Notes: a model not told the origin generated them from the letters alone. A stretch of 61,910 nt of DNA from DASYPQ01 sp041488095 (GCA_041488095.1 JBGPOP010000026.1:1-61910); one strand, 5' to 3'; shown: positions 42,492-50,450, numbered from the stretch's first letter. A program made the numbers and translations.

Positions 42492-45080
42492 TCACTGCGT
42501 CCAGCGCGCCGCGGCCTCTCGCCGGATCGCGGGATCGGCGTCCGGCTCGTACCCGCGGTCGTCGCCGTAGTGGGCGACGAGGGCTTCGATCGCGAGGCCG
42601 CGCGTGTACGCGTCCTCCGACAGCAGCAGGCCGACGAGCGCCCCGCGAGCGCTCTCGTCGCCGAGCAGCAGGCGCGCGCGGTCGGCCTGGACCACCAGCC
42701 GGTCGATCGGGCCCGCTCCCTCGGGAAGCTTCCCGCTCGCGGAGATCGAGAGGAGGCGCTGCTCGTAGCGCCGCAGCGCCGGGATCGTGGCCGGGTCCCT
42801 CACGCGCTCGAGCGCCCACGCCGCCCAGGCGGCGACCCCCACGACCGGATCCCGCAGCGCCGACGACAGCGCCGGTGCCGCGCGCGCTTCGCCGATCCGA
42901 CCGAGCACGCGGCAGACCGCGGCGCGCTTGTCCGCGAAGCCCGGCGCCCACTTGAGACCCTGCACGAGCGCGGGAAGGGAAGCCTCGCCGATCGCGACCA
43001 GCTCCTCCTCCAGGTCGCGGTCCTTCTCGGCAGTCGAGCCCGCGAGATCGTTGCCGCCGAGATCGAGGACGAGCTTGGCGGCGCGGGCTTCCGACTTGAG
43101 ATCGGGAGCCTGCGGCGCGACGAGCTTGTCCGCTCCGCCGCTCTTCGCCCAGATGCCTTGCAGCGCCGCGATCGACTCGAGCCTCTGCGGTCGCGGATCG
43201 AGCGGGTCGTAGCCGAGGTGCATGCCCGTCGCGGCGAACAGGGCCTCGAAGAAGCTCTCGCGGATCAAGTCGTCGGGATGGTCGAGGCCTTCCAGAAGGA
43301 CGGGGATGCCGTCGACGGAGCCCATCCGCGCCAGCGCAGCGGCGAGATCGCGGCGCGTCTCGGGGAACTTCGCACGCGCCATCGCCGCCCGGACCGCCGG
43401 CACGGTTTCCCTAGCGCCGAGCCGCGCCAGCGCCTGAGCCGCGGAGCGCACCACGTCCGGGTCGGGATCGTCGAGCAGGCCGCGGAGGATCGACGTGTGT
43501 TTCCCGAGGTGCAGCTCGCCGATCGCCGCCGCCGCGCTCGAGCGGTCGAGCGGAGCGGGGGCCGAGAGGGCCTTGGCGAGCGAAGCCTCGACATCCGGGG
43601 CGCCCCAGCTCATGCGAGCCAACAGCTCGCGCGCATGCAGGCGCACGTACAGCTCCGGGTGATCGAGGGCCTTGGCGACCGCCTCCCGCGCAGGGTCGCC
43701 GATCGCCTGCAGGACCTGCATCGCCTGGTTCCAGGTCTTGTTGTCCCACGATCCCATCGCAACGACGAGCGCGGGAACTGCCGGCGCACCGATCTCGGCG
43801 AGGCGCGCGCGGGCCTTGCCGTTGGCCTCGGGGACGGGGAACTGGAGGAGCTCGATCAGTCGCTGAACATCCTGCATGGAGCTTCCGCCCGGGATGTCGA
43901 CCGCGACCTTGCCGATCGGCGGGTGCGCGTAGTCGACCAGGTTCGCGGGGCCCGCCAGCTCGGGCTGGATCCCTTCGGGCGTCGTCACCTTGACCTCGGG
44001 CTCGCTCACCACGGGCTCGGTCGAGGGGGTGACTCCCGCGAAGGGGATCCTCCTCGTCTCGAGCGCGCGCGAGAGCTCGGGGTGCCAGTCCTCGATCGGG
44101 AAGTACAGCTTGTAGAAGAGCTCGCACTCGACCGTCCCCGCGGCGACCGGGAGCGGAACGCGGTGCTCGCGCGTCTGCCCGCCCGGGATCTGCGTGTTCA
44201 CCTGCAGCTCGAGGCCGTACGGACGCTTGTAGGGATCGCGGAACACCATGCGCGAGCGCGCCACCTCCTTGCCTTCGAGGTCGCGGACGATCACCAGGGA
44301 TTCGACCGCGCGCTGCTTGAGCTCGGTCGGGAAGTTGTGGCCCGCCCCCTTGTTCTTGAGGGTCACGACCGCCGTGTTCCCGTCGAGGCTCGCGGCGTAG
44401 GCGTAGGCGCGGTGGACCTGGCTGAAGCTGCGCGAGGCCGGGAAGACGTGGGTCTTCACCATTCGAACCGGCCCGCCGACCGCCACGGGGCGCTCGACCT
44501 CCGCCATGTGGCAGTCGATGCAGACGCGGCCGCTGGCCTTGCCGTTGGGATTCTTCTCCCATTGGAACGGGGTGCCGTGGTTGCGGTGGCAGGAGGCGCA
44601 GGCCTCGACCGTGCCGGAGTCCTTCGCGAAGGCGACCTTGCACTCCGCGCCGCCCGTGAAGCGCGCGTAGTCGTACGCCGGCTTCCAGTGGCAGGTCATG
44701 CACGTGTTGCCCTCCTGCAGATCGAAGTACCTCCGGATCGGGTTCATGCCGACGCCGGTCTCGAAGATCGGCCGCGGCGTGTGGCAGATGATGCAGTCCT
44801 GGTGGCTGAACCTGGCCGTGGCGAGGCGCACCTCCTCGTCGGTGAACGCGCGACCGTGGGTCGACTGCTCGTGCTCGGCGTAGATGTCGGGGTGGCAGCT
44901 CTTGCAGAACGCGCTCTCCATCACGTCGTAGCGGGGCTCCTCGAGGGGAGCGACCTCCAGGCGCGCACCGGAGGCGGCGCCCTCGTGCCGCTGGCTGCTC
45001 GTGCAGGTCGGGAGCAGAAGGGAGAGGCTTGCGACGACGACCACCGCGAGCGCGGCAGCGGGGAGTTGGGGAGGTTTCAT
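42492..45080 (-). CDS. Pentahaem c-type cytochrome with C-terminal HEAT repeats
   Basis: An 862-residue exported protein. The signal/anchor (ALAVVVVASLSLLLPTC) may be a lipoprotein signal with Cys26. Five CxxCH haem motifs follow at residues 59-63, 96-100, 127-131, 161-165 and 187-191, in the style of the NrfA/HAO-related cytochrome c554 group. A beta-rich middle domain (about 200-400) comes next, and then about ten HEAT repeats (for example EIGAPAVPALVVAMGSWDNK, ALARMGSVDGIPVLLEGLDH). It should sit in the periplasm or on the outer membrane and pass electrons. ATG 45080 is chosen because it begins the signal. It is divergent from the rhodanese gene. Confidence 0.85.
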   Translation of the reverse strand: MKPPQLPAAALAVVVVASLSLLLPTCTSSQRHEGAASGARLEVAPLEEPRYDVMESAFCKSCHPDIYAEHEQSTHGRAFTDEEVRLATARFSHQDCIICHTPRPIFETGVGMNPIRRYFDLQEGNTCMTCHWKPAYDYARFTGGAECKVAFAKDSGTVEACASCHRNHGTPFQWEKNPNGKASGRVCIDCHMAEVERPVAVGGPVRMVKTHVFPASRSFSQVHRAYAYAASLDGNTAVVTLKNKGAGHNFPTELKQRAVESLVIVRDLEGKEVARSRMVFRDPYKRPYGLELQVNTQIPGGQTREHRVPLPVAAGTVECELFYKLYFPIEDWHPELSRALETRRIPFAGVTPSTEPVVSEPEVKVTTPEGIQPELAGPANLVDYAHPPIGKVAVDIPGGSSMQDVQRLIELLQFPVPEANGKARARLAEIGAPAVPALVVAMGSWDNKTWNQAMQVLQAIGDPAREAVAKALDHPELYVRLHARELLARMSWGAPDVEASLAKALSAPAPLDRSSAAAAIGELHLGKHTSILRGLLDDPDPDVVRSAAQALARLGARETVPAVRAAMARAKFPETRRDLAAALARMGSVDGIPVLLEGLDHPDDLIRESFFEALFAATGMHLGYDPLDPRPQRLESIAALQGIWAKSGGADKLVAPQAPDLKSEARAAKLVLDLGGNDLAGSTAEKDRDLEEELVAIGEASLPALVQGLKWAPGFADKRAAVCRVLGRIGEARAAPALSSALRDPVVGVAAWAAWALERVRDPATIPALRRYEQRLLSISASGKLPEGAGPIDRLVVQADRARLLLGDESARGALVGLLLSEDAYTRGLAIEALVAHYGDDRGYEPDADPAIRREAAARWTQ

Positions 45081-45198
45081 GGCGGGGGTTGAGGACGGGT
45101 CCGACGGGGCCCTCGTAGTCGGCAGGGTAGCTCCGGTCACGAGGAAGACTCACGGTCAGAGGTCGGGACTCCCGGATGGGCGCTGCGGGCGTGCCCGG

Positions 45199-45204
45199 TA
45201 CAAT
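45199..45204 (+). promoter_or_regulatory. Putative -10 element for the rhodanese-moaA operon (TACAAT)
   Basis: GGTACAATCCTCCCGG precedes the rhodanese ATG by 25 nt. TACAAT matches the -10 consensus at 5 of 6 positions and shares its AATCC flank with the purB and thioredoxin-like gene elements. No clear -35 is seen. Confidence 0.4.
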
Positions 45205-45229
45205 CCTCCCGGCTCGCCCGCAGATCGCC

Positions 45230-45667
45230 ATGCCCCACCGGAACTTGAAACCTGCAGCCGTCAAGCCGCTCCTCGAAGGCGCGGAGGGTTGGATCTGCCT
45301 CGACGTCCGCACTCCGGAGGAGTTCCGCGCCGGCCACGTCGCCGGCGCATGGAACATCCCCTTCGCGCTGCGGGACCGCGCCGGACGCATGGCGCCCAAT
45401 CTCGAGTTCGTCGCGGTGGTCAAGAGGATGTTCCCCTCCGATGCGCGCCTCGTGCTCGGCTGAGCCTCGGGCGGCCGCTCGCAGCGTGCCTGCGAGCTCC
45501 TCTCGGCCGAAGGCTACACGAGCCTCGTCAACATGCTGAACGGCTTCCTCGGCCTGCGCGACGAATCCGGCCTCGTCGTCGAGCCCGGCTGGCAAGGCTG
45601 TGGCTACGCTTGCGAGAGCACATCGCCTCTCGAGCGGACCTACGAAGCGCTGCGGGTCCGGAACTAG
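45230..45667 (+). CDS. Rhodanese-domain sulfurtransferase, probable selenoprotein (in-frame UGA at residue 78)
   Basis: A 145-residue single rhodanese domain if TGA 45461-45463 is read through. The N-terminal part has CLDVRTPEEFRAGHVAGAWN followed by IP, the standard rhodanese strand and loop. The active-site loop should be C-x-x-G-x-R; here it is TGA then ASGGRS, so residue 78 (expected Cys) is encoded by UGA. The frame continues with good rhodanese helices (QRACELLSAEGYTSLVNMLN) to TAG at 45665. A perfect 8-bp hairpin lies 13 nt after the UGA (45477-45497). I infer selenocysteine; readthrough as Cys is the alternative. moaA starts at the next base after the stop. Confidence 0.8.
45477..45497 (+). 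promoter_or_regulatory. Putative bacterial SECIS hairpin in the rhodanese mRNA
   Basis: GCTCGCAG (45477-45484), loop CGTGC and CTGCGAGC (45490-45497) form a perfect 8-bp stem. The loop starts 22 nt after the UGA and has G as its second base followed by U, within the known geometry of bacterial SECIS elements that bind SelB. Confidence 0.65.
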
Positions 45668-46690
45668 ATGGCACCCATCGACAGATTCGACCGGCCGCTC
45701 TCGAACCTGCGCGTCTCGGTCACCGACCGCTGCAACCTGCGCTGCAGCTACTGCATGCCGGAGGAGGAGTACGTGTGGCTCCCGCGCGAGCACATCCTCA
45801 CCTTCGAGGAGACCGGAGCGCTCGTCGACGTCTTCACGGACCTGGGCGTCGAGCGCGTGCGGCTCACCGGCGGCGAGCCGCTGCTCCGACGCGATCTGCA
45901 CCGGCTCGTCGCGCTCCTCGCCGCCAAGCCGGCGATCCGCGACCTGGCCATGACGACGAACGGGGTCGCCCTCGCGGAGCAGGCGCAAGAGCTCGCGCAG
46001 GCGGGCCTGCACCGGATCTCGGTCAGCCTGGACACCTTGCGCCGCGACCGCTTCGAGGCCCTCACGCGGCGGGACAGCCTGGCGCAGGTGCTCGCAGGCA
46101 TCGACGCGGCCTCGCGCGCCGGCTTCCGGAGCCTCAAGATCGACTCCGTCGTCGTGCGCGGCACGAACGAGGACGAGATCGTCGACCTGATCGAGTTCGG
46201 CAAGCGCTCGAACGCGGAGGTCCGCTTCATCGAGTACATGGACGTCGGCGGCGCGACGCGCTGGTCCGTCGAGCAGGTCGTGACGAGGCAGGAGATCCTG
46301 GCGCGGATCGAGGCGGCCTACGGGCCGATCCATCCGGTCCGCGAGGAGACGTCCGCTCCGGCGGAGCGCTTCCTCCTGCCCGACGGCGCCGTGTTCGGCG
46401 TCATCGCCTCGACGACCGCGCCCTTCTGCGGCTCGTGCGACCGCAGCCGGCTGACCGCGGATGGGATGTGGTACCTGTGCCTGTACGCGCGGCACGGGCT
46501 CGACCTGCGCGGAGCCTTGCGCGGTGGAGCCTCGAGGGAGGAGCTCTCGGCGAGGATCGCGGGCGGCTGGCGCGAGCGCACCGACCGGGGCGCCGAGGAA
46601 CGCCTGCTCGAGCGCGTCCGCGCTCCGCTCGTGGCGCTCTCGGATCTCCGGCGCGACCCGCACCTCGAGATGCACACGCGCGGCGGGTAG
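45668..46690 (+). CDS. moaA: GTP 3',8-cyclase MoaA
   Basis: A 340-residue radical SAM enzyme for the first step of molybdenum cofactor synthesis. The N-terminal cluster is Cys22, Cys26 and Cys29 (TDRCNLRCSYCMP), and the C-terminal cluster cysteines are in APFCGSCDRSRL and YLCLYA. GGEPLLR, the TTNG motif and SVSLDTL are typical, and the chain ends in the conserved Gly-Gly. Its ATG directly follows the rhodanese TAG, so a sulfur (or selenium) carrier role for the rhodanese in or near Moco synthesis is plausible but unproven. No other moa gene is in the window. Confidence 0.96.
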   Translation: MAPIDRFDRPLSNLRVSVTDRCNLRCSYCMPEEEYVWLPREHILTFEETGALVDVFTDLGVERVRLTGGEPLLRRDLHRLVALLAAKPAIRDLAMTTNGVALAEQAQELAQAGLHRISVSLDTLRRDRFEALTRRDSLAQVLAGIDAASRAGFRSLKIDSVVVRGTNEDEIVDLIEFGKRSNAEVRFIEYMDVGGATRWSVEQVVTRQEILARIEAAYGPIHPVREETSAPAERFLLPDGAVFGVIASTTAPFCGSCDRSRLTADGMWYLCLYARHGLDLRGALRGGASREELSARIAGGWRERTDRGAEERLLERVRAPLVALSDLRRDPHLEMHTRGG

Positions 46691-46759
46691 CCGCGAGACG
46701 ATCAGGCCCCCGGAGCCTGCGGGCGCCGAGGGCCTGGGGACACGCGGGGAGGGGACAGG

Positions 46760-47911
46760 CTACTTCTGGAACTCGGACAGCCGGTCCTTCCACGCCTGCT
46801 TCTTGGGCTCGAGCTCGATGCAGCGCGCGATCTGCAGGAGCGCCTGGTCCTTCTTGTCGTTCATGAAGAGGCAGCAGGCGTAGGTGTCGATCACGTTCAC
46901 ATCGTCCTTGCCGGCGGCCGAGGCCTTCTCGGCCACCTCGAGCGCAAAGGCCTTGTCCGCGGGCGCGAGCTCGTCGCGGGCCTCGTAGTAGCTCCAGGCC
47001 AGTGTGTTCCCGAACTGGGCGACCTGATCCTTGGGGACGTACTTCCAGGCCGTCTTCAGCGCGCCCCGTGCCTCGCCGCTGTGCTTCTTGACCTCGTCAT
47101 CCCGATCATCCTGTCCGGCCTTCTCCCCGAGGAACAGGTGCATCCTGCCCAGGCTGGAGTAGCCGTCGAAGAGGATCTCGGGGTAGGTCTCCTTCTGGAG
47201 GAACGCGACCATCGACGCCGTGTCGAGCTCCTGGCTCTCCTGGAACCCGGCGTTGATCTTCTCGACGACCGCGTCGTAGGCGAGCCGGCGCATCGGGAGC
47301 GACTTGCCGTCGGGGTCGAGCTTCTTGATCTCGGCCAGCAGGGCGTCATGCCCGGTCGTGTCGCCGAGCTCCTTGAGCTTGTTGGCCAGCTGGAAGCGCT
47401 TGTCGAGGTTCTTCTTGTCGGCTCCGACCTGCTTCCTGAGGTCGCTGACCGTTCCCTTGCCGGAGCGGACGCGCTGGATCTCCTTCTTGAAATTGTCCGG
47501 CGGGAGATAGCCGCCGATCTTTTCATCGGGCGTTCCTTCCGGCGTGAGCAGGAGCAACGCGGGGTACCCGTTCACGCCGAAGCGCTTGGCGATCGGCGCC
47601 CCGACCTTGCTCTCCGCGTCGATGTTGATGCAGAGGATGTCCTTCATCTCGGTGACCACCGAGTCGTCTGAAAAGGTGTCCTTGTTCAGACGCTTGCACC
47701 AGCCTCACCACGAGGTCCAGAAATCGATGAAGACGAGCTTCTTGTCCGTCTTGGCCTTGGCGAGGGCTTCCTCGAAGGAGCCCTCGAACCACGCCAGCTT
47801 GCCGTGTTCGCCGGGAGCGGCCGCGGGGTGCGCGCTCGGGGAGGCGTCCGGCGCGGCCGCGATCGTCGGCGGTGCCATGAGCGCCGCGATCGCGATGGAG
47901 GTGAGCAACAT
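46760..47911 (-). CDS. Exported thioredoxin-like protein, probable selenoprotein (in-frame UGA at residue 69)
   Basis: A 383-residue protein if TGA 47707-47705 is read through. A signal peptide (MLLTSIAIAALMAPPTIAAA) is followed by a thioredoxin fold whose active site would be Trp68-UGA69-Gly-Trp-Cys72, that is U-x-x-C in place of C-x-x-C, after LVFIDFWTSW. The cis-proline is present (GYPALLLL, Pro117). The C-terminal 240 residues are helical, TPR-like. The frame is open on both sides of the single UGA. A long hairpin starts 12 nt after it (47665-47692). I infer selenocysteine; a frame-destroying mutation is less likely because everything downstream is intact and thioredoxin-like. Confidence 0.8.
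47665..47692 (-). promoter_or_regulatory. Putative bacterial SECIS hairpin in the thioredoxin-like mRNA
   Basis: On the minus strand CGTCTGAA pairs with TTCAGACG (8 bp). After one bulged C, AAGG pairs with CCTT around an ACA loop. The helix begins 13 nt after the UGA and the apex is 26-28 nt from it. A bulged base in the stem is usual for SECIS; the apical ACA lacks the common loop G, unless the upper 4 bp open to a 12-nt loop containing GG. Confidence 0.55.
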
Positions 47912-47974
47912 GAGATGGTTTCCTTGTTTGGGATCGCAGCGTCCGGGATCGGCCCGCCGAAGGGGGACCGCGGG

Positions 47975-47980
47975 ATTCTA
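47975..47980 (-). promoter_or_regulatory. Putative -10 element for the thioredoxin-like gene (TAGAAT)
   Basis: On the minus strand GCTAGAATCCCGCGG carries TAGAAT about 64 nt before ATG 47911, with the same AATCCC flank as the purB element. AAGGA about 11 nt before the ATG can serve as ribosome site. Confidence 0.35.
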
Positions 47981-48104
47981 GCCTCGGTTCGCGCGGTAGG
48001 GGTGCATCGGATCTCTCCGTCCCTCGATCAGGCGTTAAACGTGAGTAGGAGAGCGCCCGCACGGCTGGTGGACGGCGCTCGGGGTCGCGTAACCTGCGTC
48101 CACC

Positions 48105-48200
48105 GGCCGGCATCGGGAACCGGAGTTCCCCTCGGCCTGCAAAGCCGACGGGCTCGCTGGACAGGCGGGCCGCTTGGTTCGACTCCAAGACCGGTCTCCA
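48105..48200 (+). tRNA. SelC-like minor tRNA, anticodon GCA (Cys-type)
   Basis: These 96 nt fold like tRNA-Sec. The D stem is 6 bp with a 4-nt loop (GGGAAC-CGGA-GTTCCC, 48115-48130). The anticodon arm TCGGC-CTGCAAA-GCCGA shows GCA. A long variable arm (48149-48172) pairs as CGG/CCG and CTCGC/GCGGG with one bulged G. The T arm is CTTGG-TTCGACT-CCAAG. The acceptor GGCCGG (48105-48110) pairs with CCGGTC, then discriminator U (48197) and encoded CCA. The acceptor-T branch has 12 positions, not the 13 of true tRNA-Sec, with a C/A mismatch or bulged A90. U73 and GCA are Cys identity elements. TAACCT at 48090-48095 is a possible -10. Confidence 0.75.
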
Positions 48201-48221
48201 GCCGCACACTGAGCCGCGCGT

Positions 48222-50450
48222 CTATTCGGAGCGCGAGATCCCCACGTCGACGTATTGGCCGCCCGCGGTCTGCCGGCAATGGACCGCGATCGCGTTCTCC
48301 CCTCGCACGAGCGTTGCGCGGCCTTCGGGCGTGATCGACAGAGGCTCGTAGCCGGTCGTGTACCCGCTCGCGCGCGCGGCCAGGACGCCGTTCAGGAAGA
48401 TCTCGACGTCCTCGTCATGGTGGACGAGGAGCGCGAGCCCGGCGTCGGGCTCCGCGTCGAGCGCAAAGGTGCGCCGCAGCCAGATCTCCGGCGTTTTCCA
48501 TTCGGTCCGCACGACCGCTCCGGGCGTCCCCGCGGTCCCGAAACCGCCCGGGCCCGCCTGCCACGACGAGTCGTCGAAGCGCGGATCCGTCCAGCTCGCC
48601 GCGGGAGCGTCGAAGCGGTAGCGCCAGGCGATCCCGCTCTCGCGCGAGGTCGGCACGACCGCGACGAGCTTCGGCACCCGCCCCTCGTTCGCGTCCTTCG
48701 CTCGCGCAGCGTCGACCTTGACCACCTCGCGGTCGTAGGTGACGAGCCCGTTGCACTCCGTCTCGACGTCGGTGAGCTGCGTGTAGACCGCGGCGGAGAG
48801 GCCCGACTCCTCGCGCAGCTCGTGGACGCGGCGCAAGAGGTTCACGTAGCCGTCCGTGAGCTCCTGCGAGTCGGCGACGCCGCGGTAGCCCCAGGTATCG
48901 GAGCGCCAGGTGTGTCCGTGGACACCCAGGCCGAGTCCGCCGAACTCGCCGAGCACCGCCGCGCGCGCGGCCTCGACGGCCGGCGCGGCCGGTCCGGGGT
49001 AGGCGTGCACGTCGATGACGTCGCCGCAGCGCTCGTCGGTCCAGCCGCTCGCGTTCGAGACCAGGCGCGAAGGATCGAGGCCCTTCACGAATTGCGCCAG
49101 CTCCCGGGTCTGGTGCTGCCCCCAGCCCTCGTTGAACACGACCCACATCGCGATCGAGGGATGGTTCCTGTGCGCTTCGATCATCCGTGCGAGCTCGTCG
49201 CGGAACTGCGCACGCACCTCGGGCCCCTGCTCCGCGCCTTCGGCCGCGCCCTCGCGAAATCCGCTGGGCATGTCCTGCCACACCAGCACGCCCAGGCGAT
49301 CGCACCACGAGTACCAGCGCTCCGGCTCGACCTTGACGTGCTTGCGGATCAGGTTGAAGCCGAGGCGCTTGACGAGCTCGATGTCGGAGCGCAGCGCCTC
49401 GTCGCTCGGCGCGGTGTAGATCCCGTCGGGCCAGAAGCCCTGGTCGAGCACGCCGATCTGGAAGAGCGGCGCGCCGTTCAGGAAGAGCCGCGGCACGCCG
49501 CGCCCGTCCTTCGCGACCTCGATCGTGCGCATTCCGAAGTTGCCGCGCACGCGGTCCAGAACGACCGCGCCGCGCACGAGGCGCACCTCGACGTCGTAGA
49601 GGAACGGGTCCGAGGGCGACCAGAGCCTCGGCTCGGGCACCGCGATCGAAAGCGCCTCGGTCGGGCGCCCGCGAGCGCGGGCGATCTCGCGGCCTTCCGC
49701 CGAGACCTGCGCCTCGACCCAGACGTCCGGCGTCGCGCGCGGGGCGTCGACAGAGATCGCGAGGCGCCGCGCGCGCGGGTCGGGGTCGAGCCGCAGCGAA
49801 TCGACGTGCACGGTCGAGACGGGCTCGAGCCACACCGTCTGCCAGACCCCGGTCGTCGGCGTGTACCAGATGCCCTCGGGCTTCCGCGCCTTCTTGCCGC
49901 GCGGCTGGTCGCCGGCGCCGCCCGGATCGAAGACGCCGAGGACGATCTCCTGCGGGCCGGTGCGCGCGAGGGCGGGCGTGATGTCGACCGAGAAGGGGTC
50001 GTAGCCGCCGCGGTGGACGAGGAGCTCCTTGCCGTTGACGATCACGCGGCACTCCCAGTCGACCGCGCCGAAGTTCAGGAGCACGTCGCTCCCCGACCAT
50101 GCGCGCGGGACGGAGAAGGTGCGCCGGTACCAGACGCGCTCGGCGCGGCGGCCGACGCCGGAGAGCGCCGACTCCACGGGGAAGGGCACGAGGATGCGCT
50201 CGGCGAGCGCGCGGCCGCAGGGGGGAGCCTCGTCCTCCTTCGCCTCGGCGAACTCCCACGGACCGTTGAGGTTCATCCACCTTTCCCGCGCCATCTGCGG
50301 CCGGGGATACTCGGGCCAGACGTCGCCGGACGTCACGGCCTTCCCCCACCGGGTGGTCAGCGGACCCGAGGCCGGTCGCCACTCCTGGTCCGGCGCAGCG
50401 CACGAGCAGAGCGCGACAAGAACGAGCGCGCGGGAAGCATCCAACCTCAT
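48222..50450 (-). CDS. Exported glycoside hydrolase family 2 protein
   Basis: A 742-residue GH2 enzyme (beta-galactosidase/glucuronidase/mannosidase type). The signal peptide ends in LCSC, a possible lipobox. The order is sugar-binding N domain (WMNLNGPWEFAEAKEDEAPP, VWYRRTFSVP), immunoglobulin-like domain, TIM barrel (LGFNLIRKHVKVEPERWYSW) and a C-terminal beta-sandwich (ALLVHHDEDVEIFLNGVLAA). The acid/base Glu is in WVVFNEGWGQHQT and the nucleophile candidate in AAVLGEFGGLGLG. Substrate specificity is not evident. ATG 50450 begins the signal. The gene ends 21 nt from the SelC-like tRNA, in convergent orientation. Confidence 0.9.
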   Translation of the reverse strand: MRLDASRALVLVALCSCAAPDQEWRPASGPLTTRWGKAVTSGDVWPEYPRPQMARERWMNLNGPWEFAEAKEDEAPPCGRALAERILVPFPVESALSGVGRRAERVWYRRTFSVPRAWSGSDVLLNFGAVDWECRVIVNGKELLVHRGGYDPFSVDITPALARTGPQEIVLGVFDPGGAGDQPRGKKARKPEGIWYTPTTGVWQTVWLEPVSTVHVDSLRLDPDPRARRLAISVDAPRATPDVWVEAQVSAEGREIARARGRPTEALSIAVPEPRLWSPSDPFLYDVEVRLVRGAVVLDRVRGNFGMRTIEVAKDGRGVPRLFLNGAPLFQIGVLDQGFWPDGIYTAPSDEALRSDIELVKRLGFNLIRKHVKVEPERWYSWCDRLGVLVWQDMPSGFREGAAEGAEQGPEVRAQFRDELARMIEAHRNHPSIAMWVVFNEGWGQHQTRELAQFVKGLDPSRLVSNASGWTDERCGDVIDVHAYPGPAAPAVEAARAAVLGEFGGLGLGVHGHTWRSDTWGYRGVADSQELTDGYVNLLRRVHELREESGLSAAVYTQLTDVETECNGLVTYDREVVKVDAARAKDANEGRVPKLVAVVPTSRESGIAWRYRFDAPAASWTDPRFDDSSWQAGPGGFGTAGTPGAVVRTEWKTPEIWLRRTFALDAEPDAGLALLVHHDEDVEIFLNGVLAARASGYTTGYEPLSITPEGRATLVRGENAIAVHCRQTAGGQYVDVGISRSE

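Noticed and set aside
45230..45463. Rhodanese as a pseudogene truncated by a stop codon
   Set aside because: The stop lies exactly at the catalytic residue, the downstream frame is intact to a natural end abutting moaA, and a SECIS-like hairpin follows. A second gene nearby shows the same pattern.
46691..46759. Intrinsic terminator between moaA and the thioredoxin-like gene
   Set aside because: Only a short CAGGC/GCCTG pairing and no T-tract; too weak to list as a feature.
46760..47659. Thioredoxin-like C-terminal part as a separate gene starting at GTG 47659
   Set aside because: That start would fall inside the thioredoxin fold just after the U-x-x-C motif; the signal peptide and first strand lie upstream in the same frame across the UGA.
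48105..48200. Ordinary tRNA-Leu/Ser (class II) interpretation
   Set aside because: The 6-bp D stem with 4-nt loop and the GCA anticodon do not fit Leu or Ser tRNAs; the shape matches tRNA-Sec.
47523..48209. 228-codon minus-strand frame across the SelC-like tRNA
   Set aside because: Arg-rich translation without motifs, overlapping the thioredoxin-like gene and the tRNA; a shadow frame.
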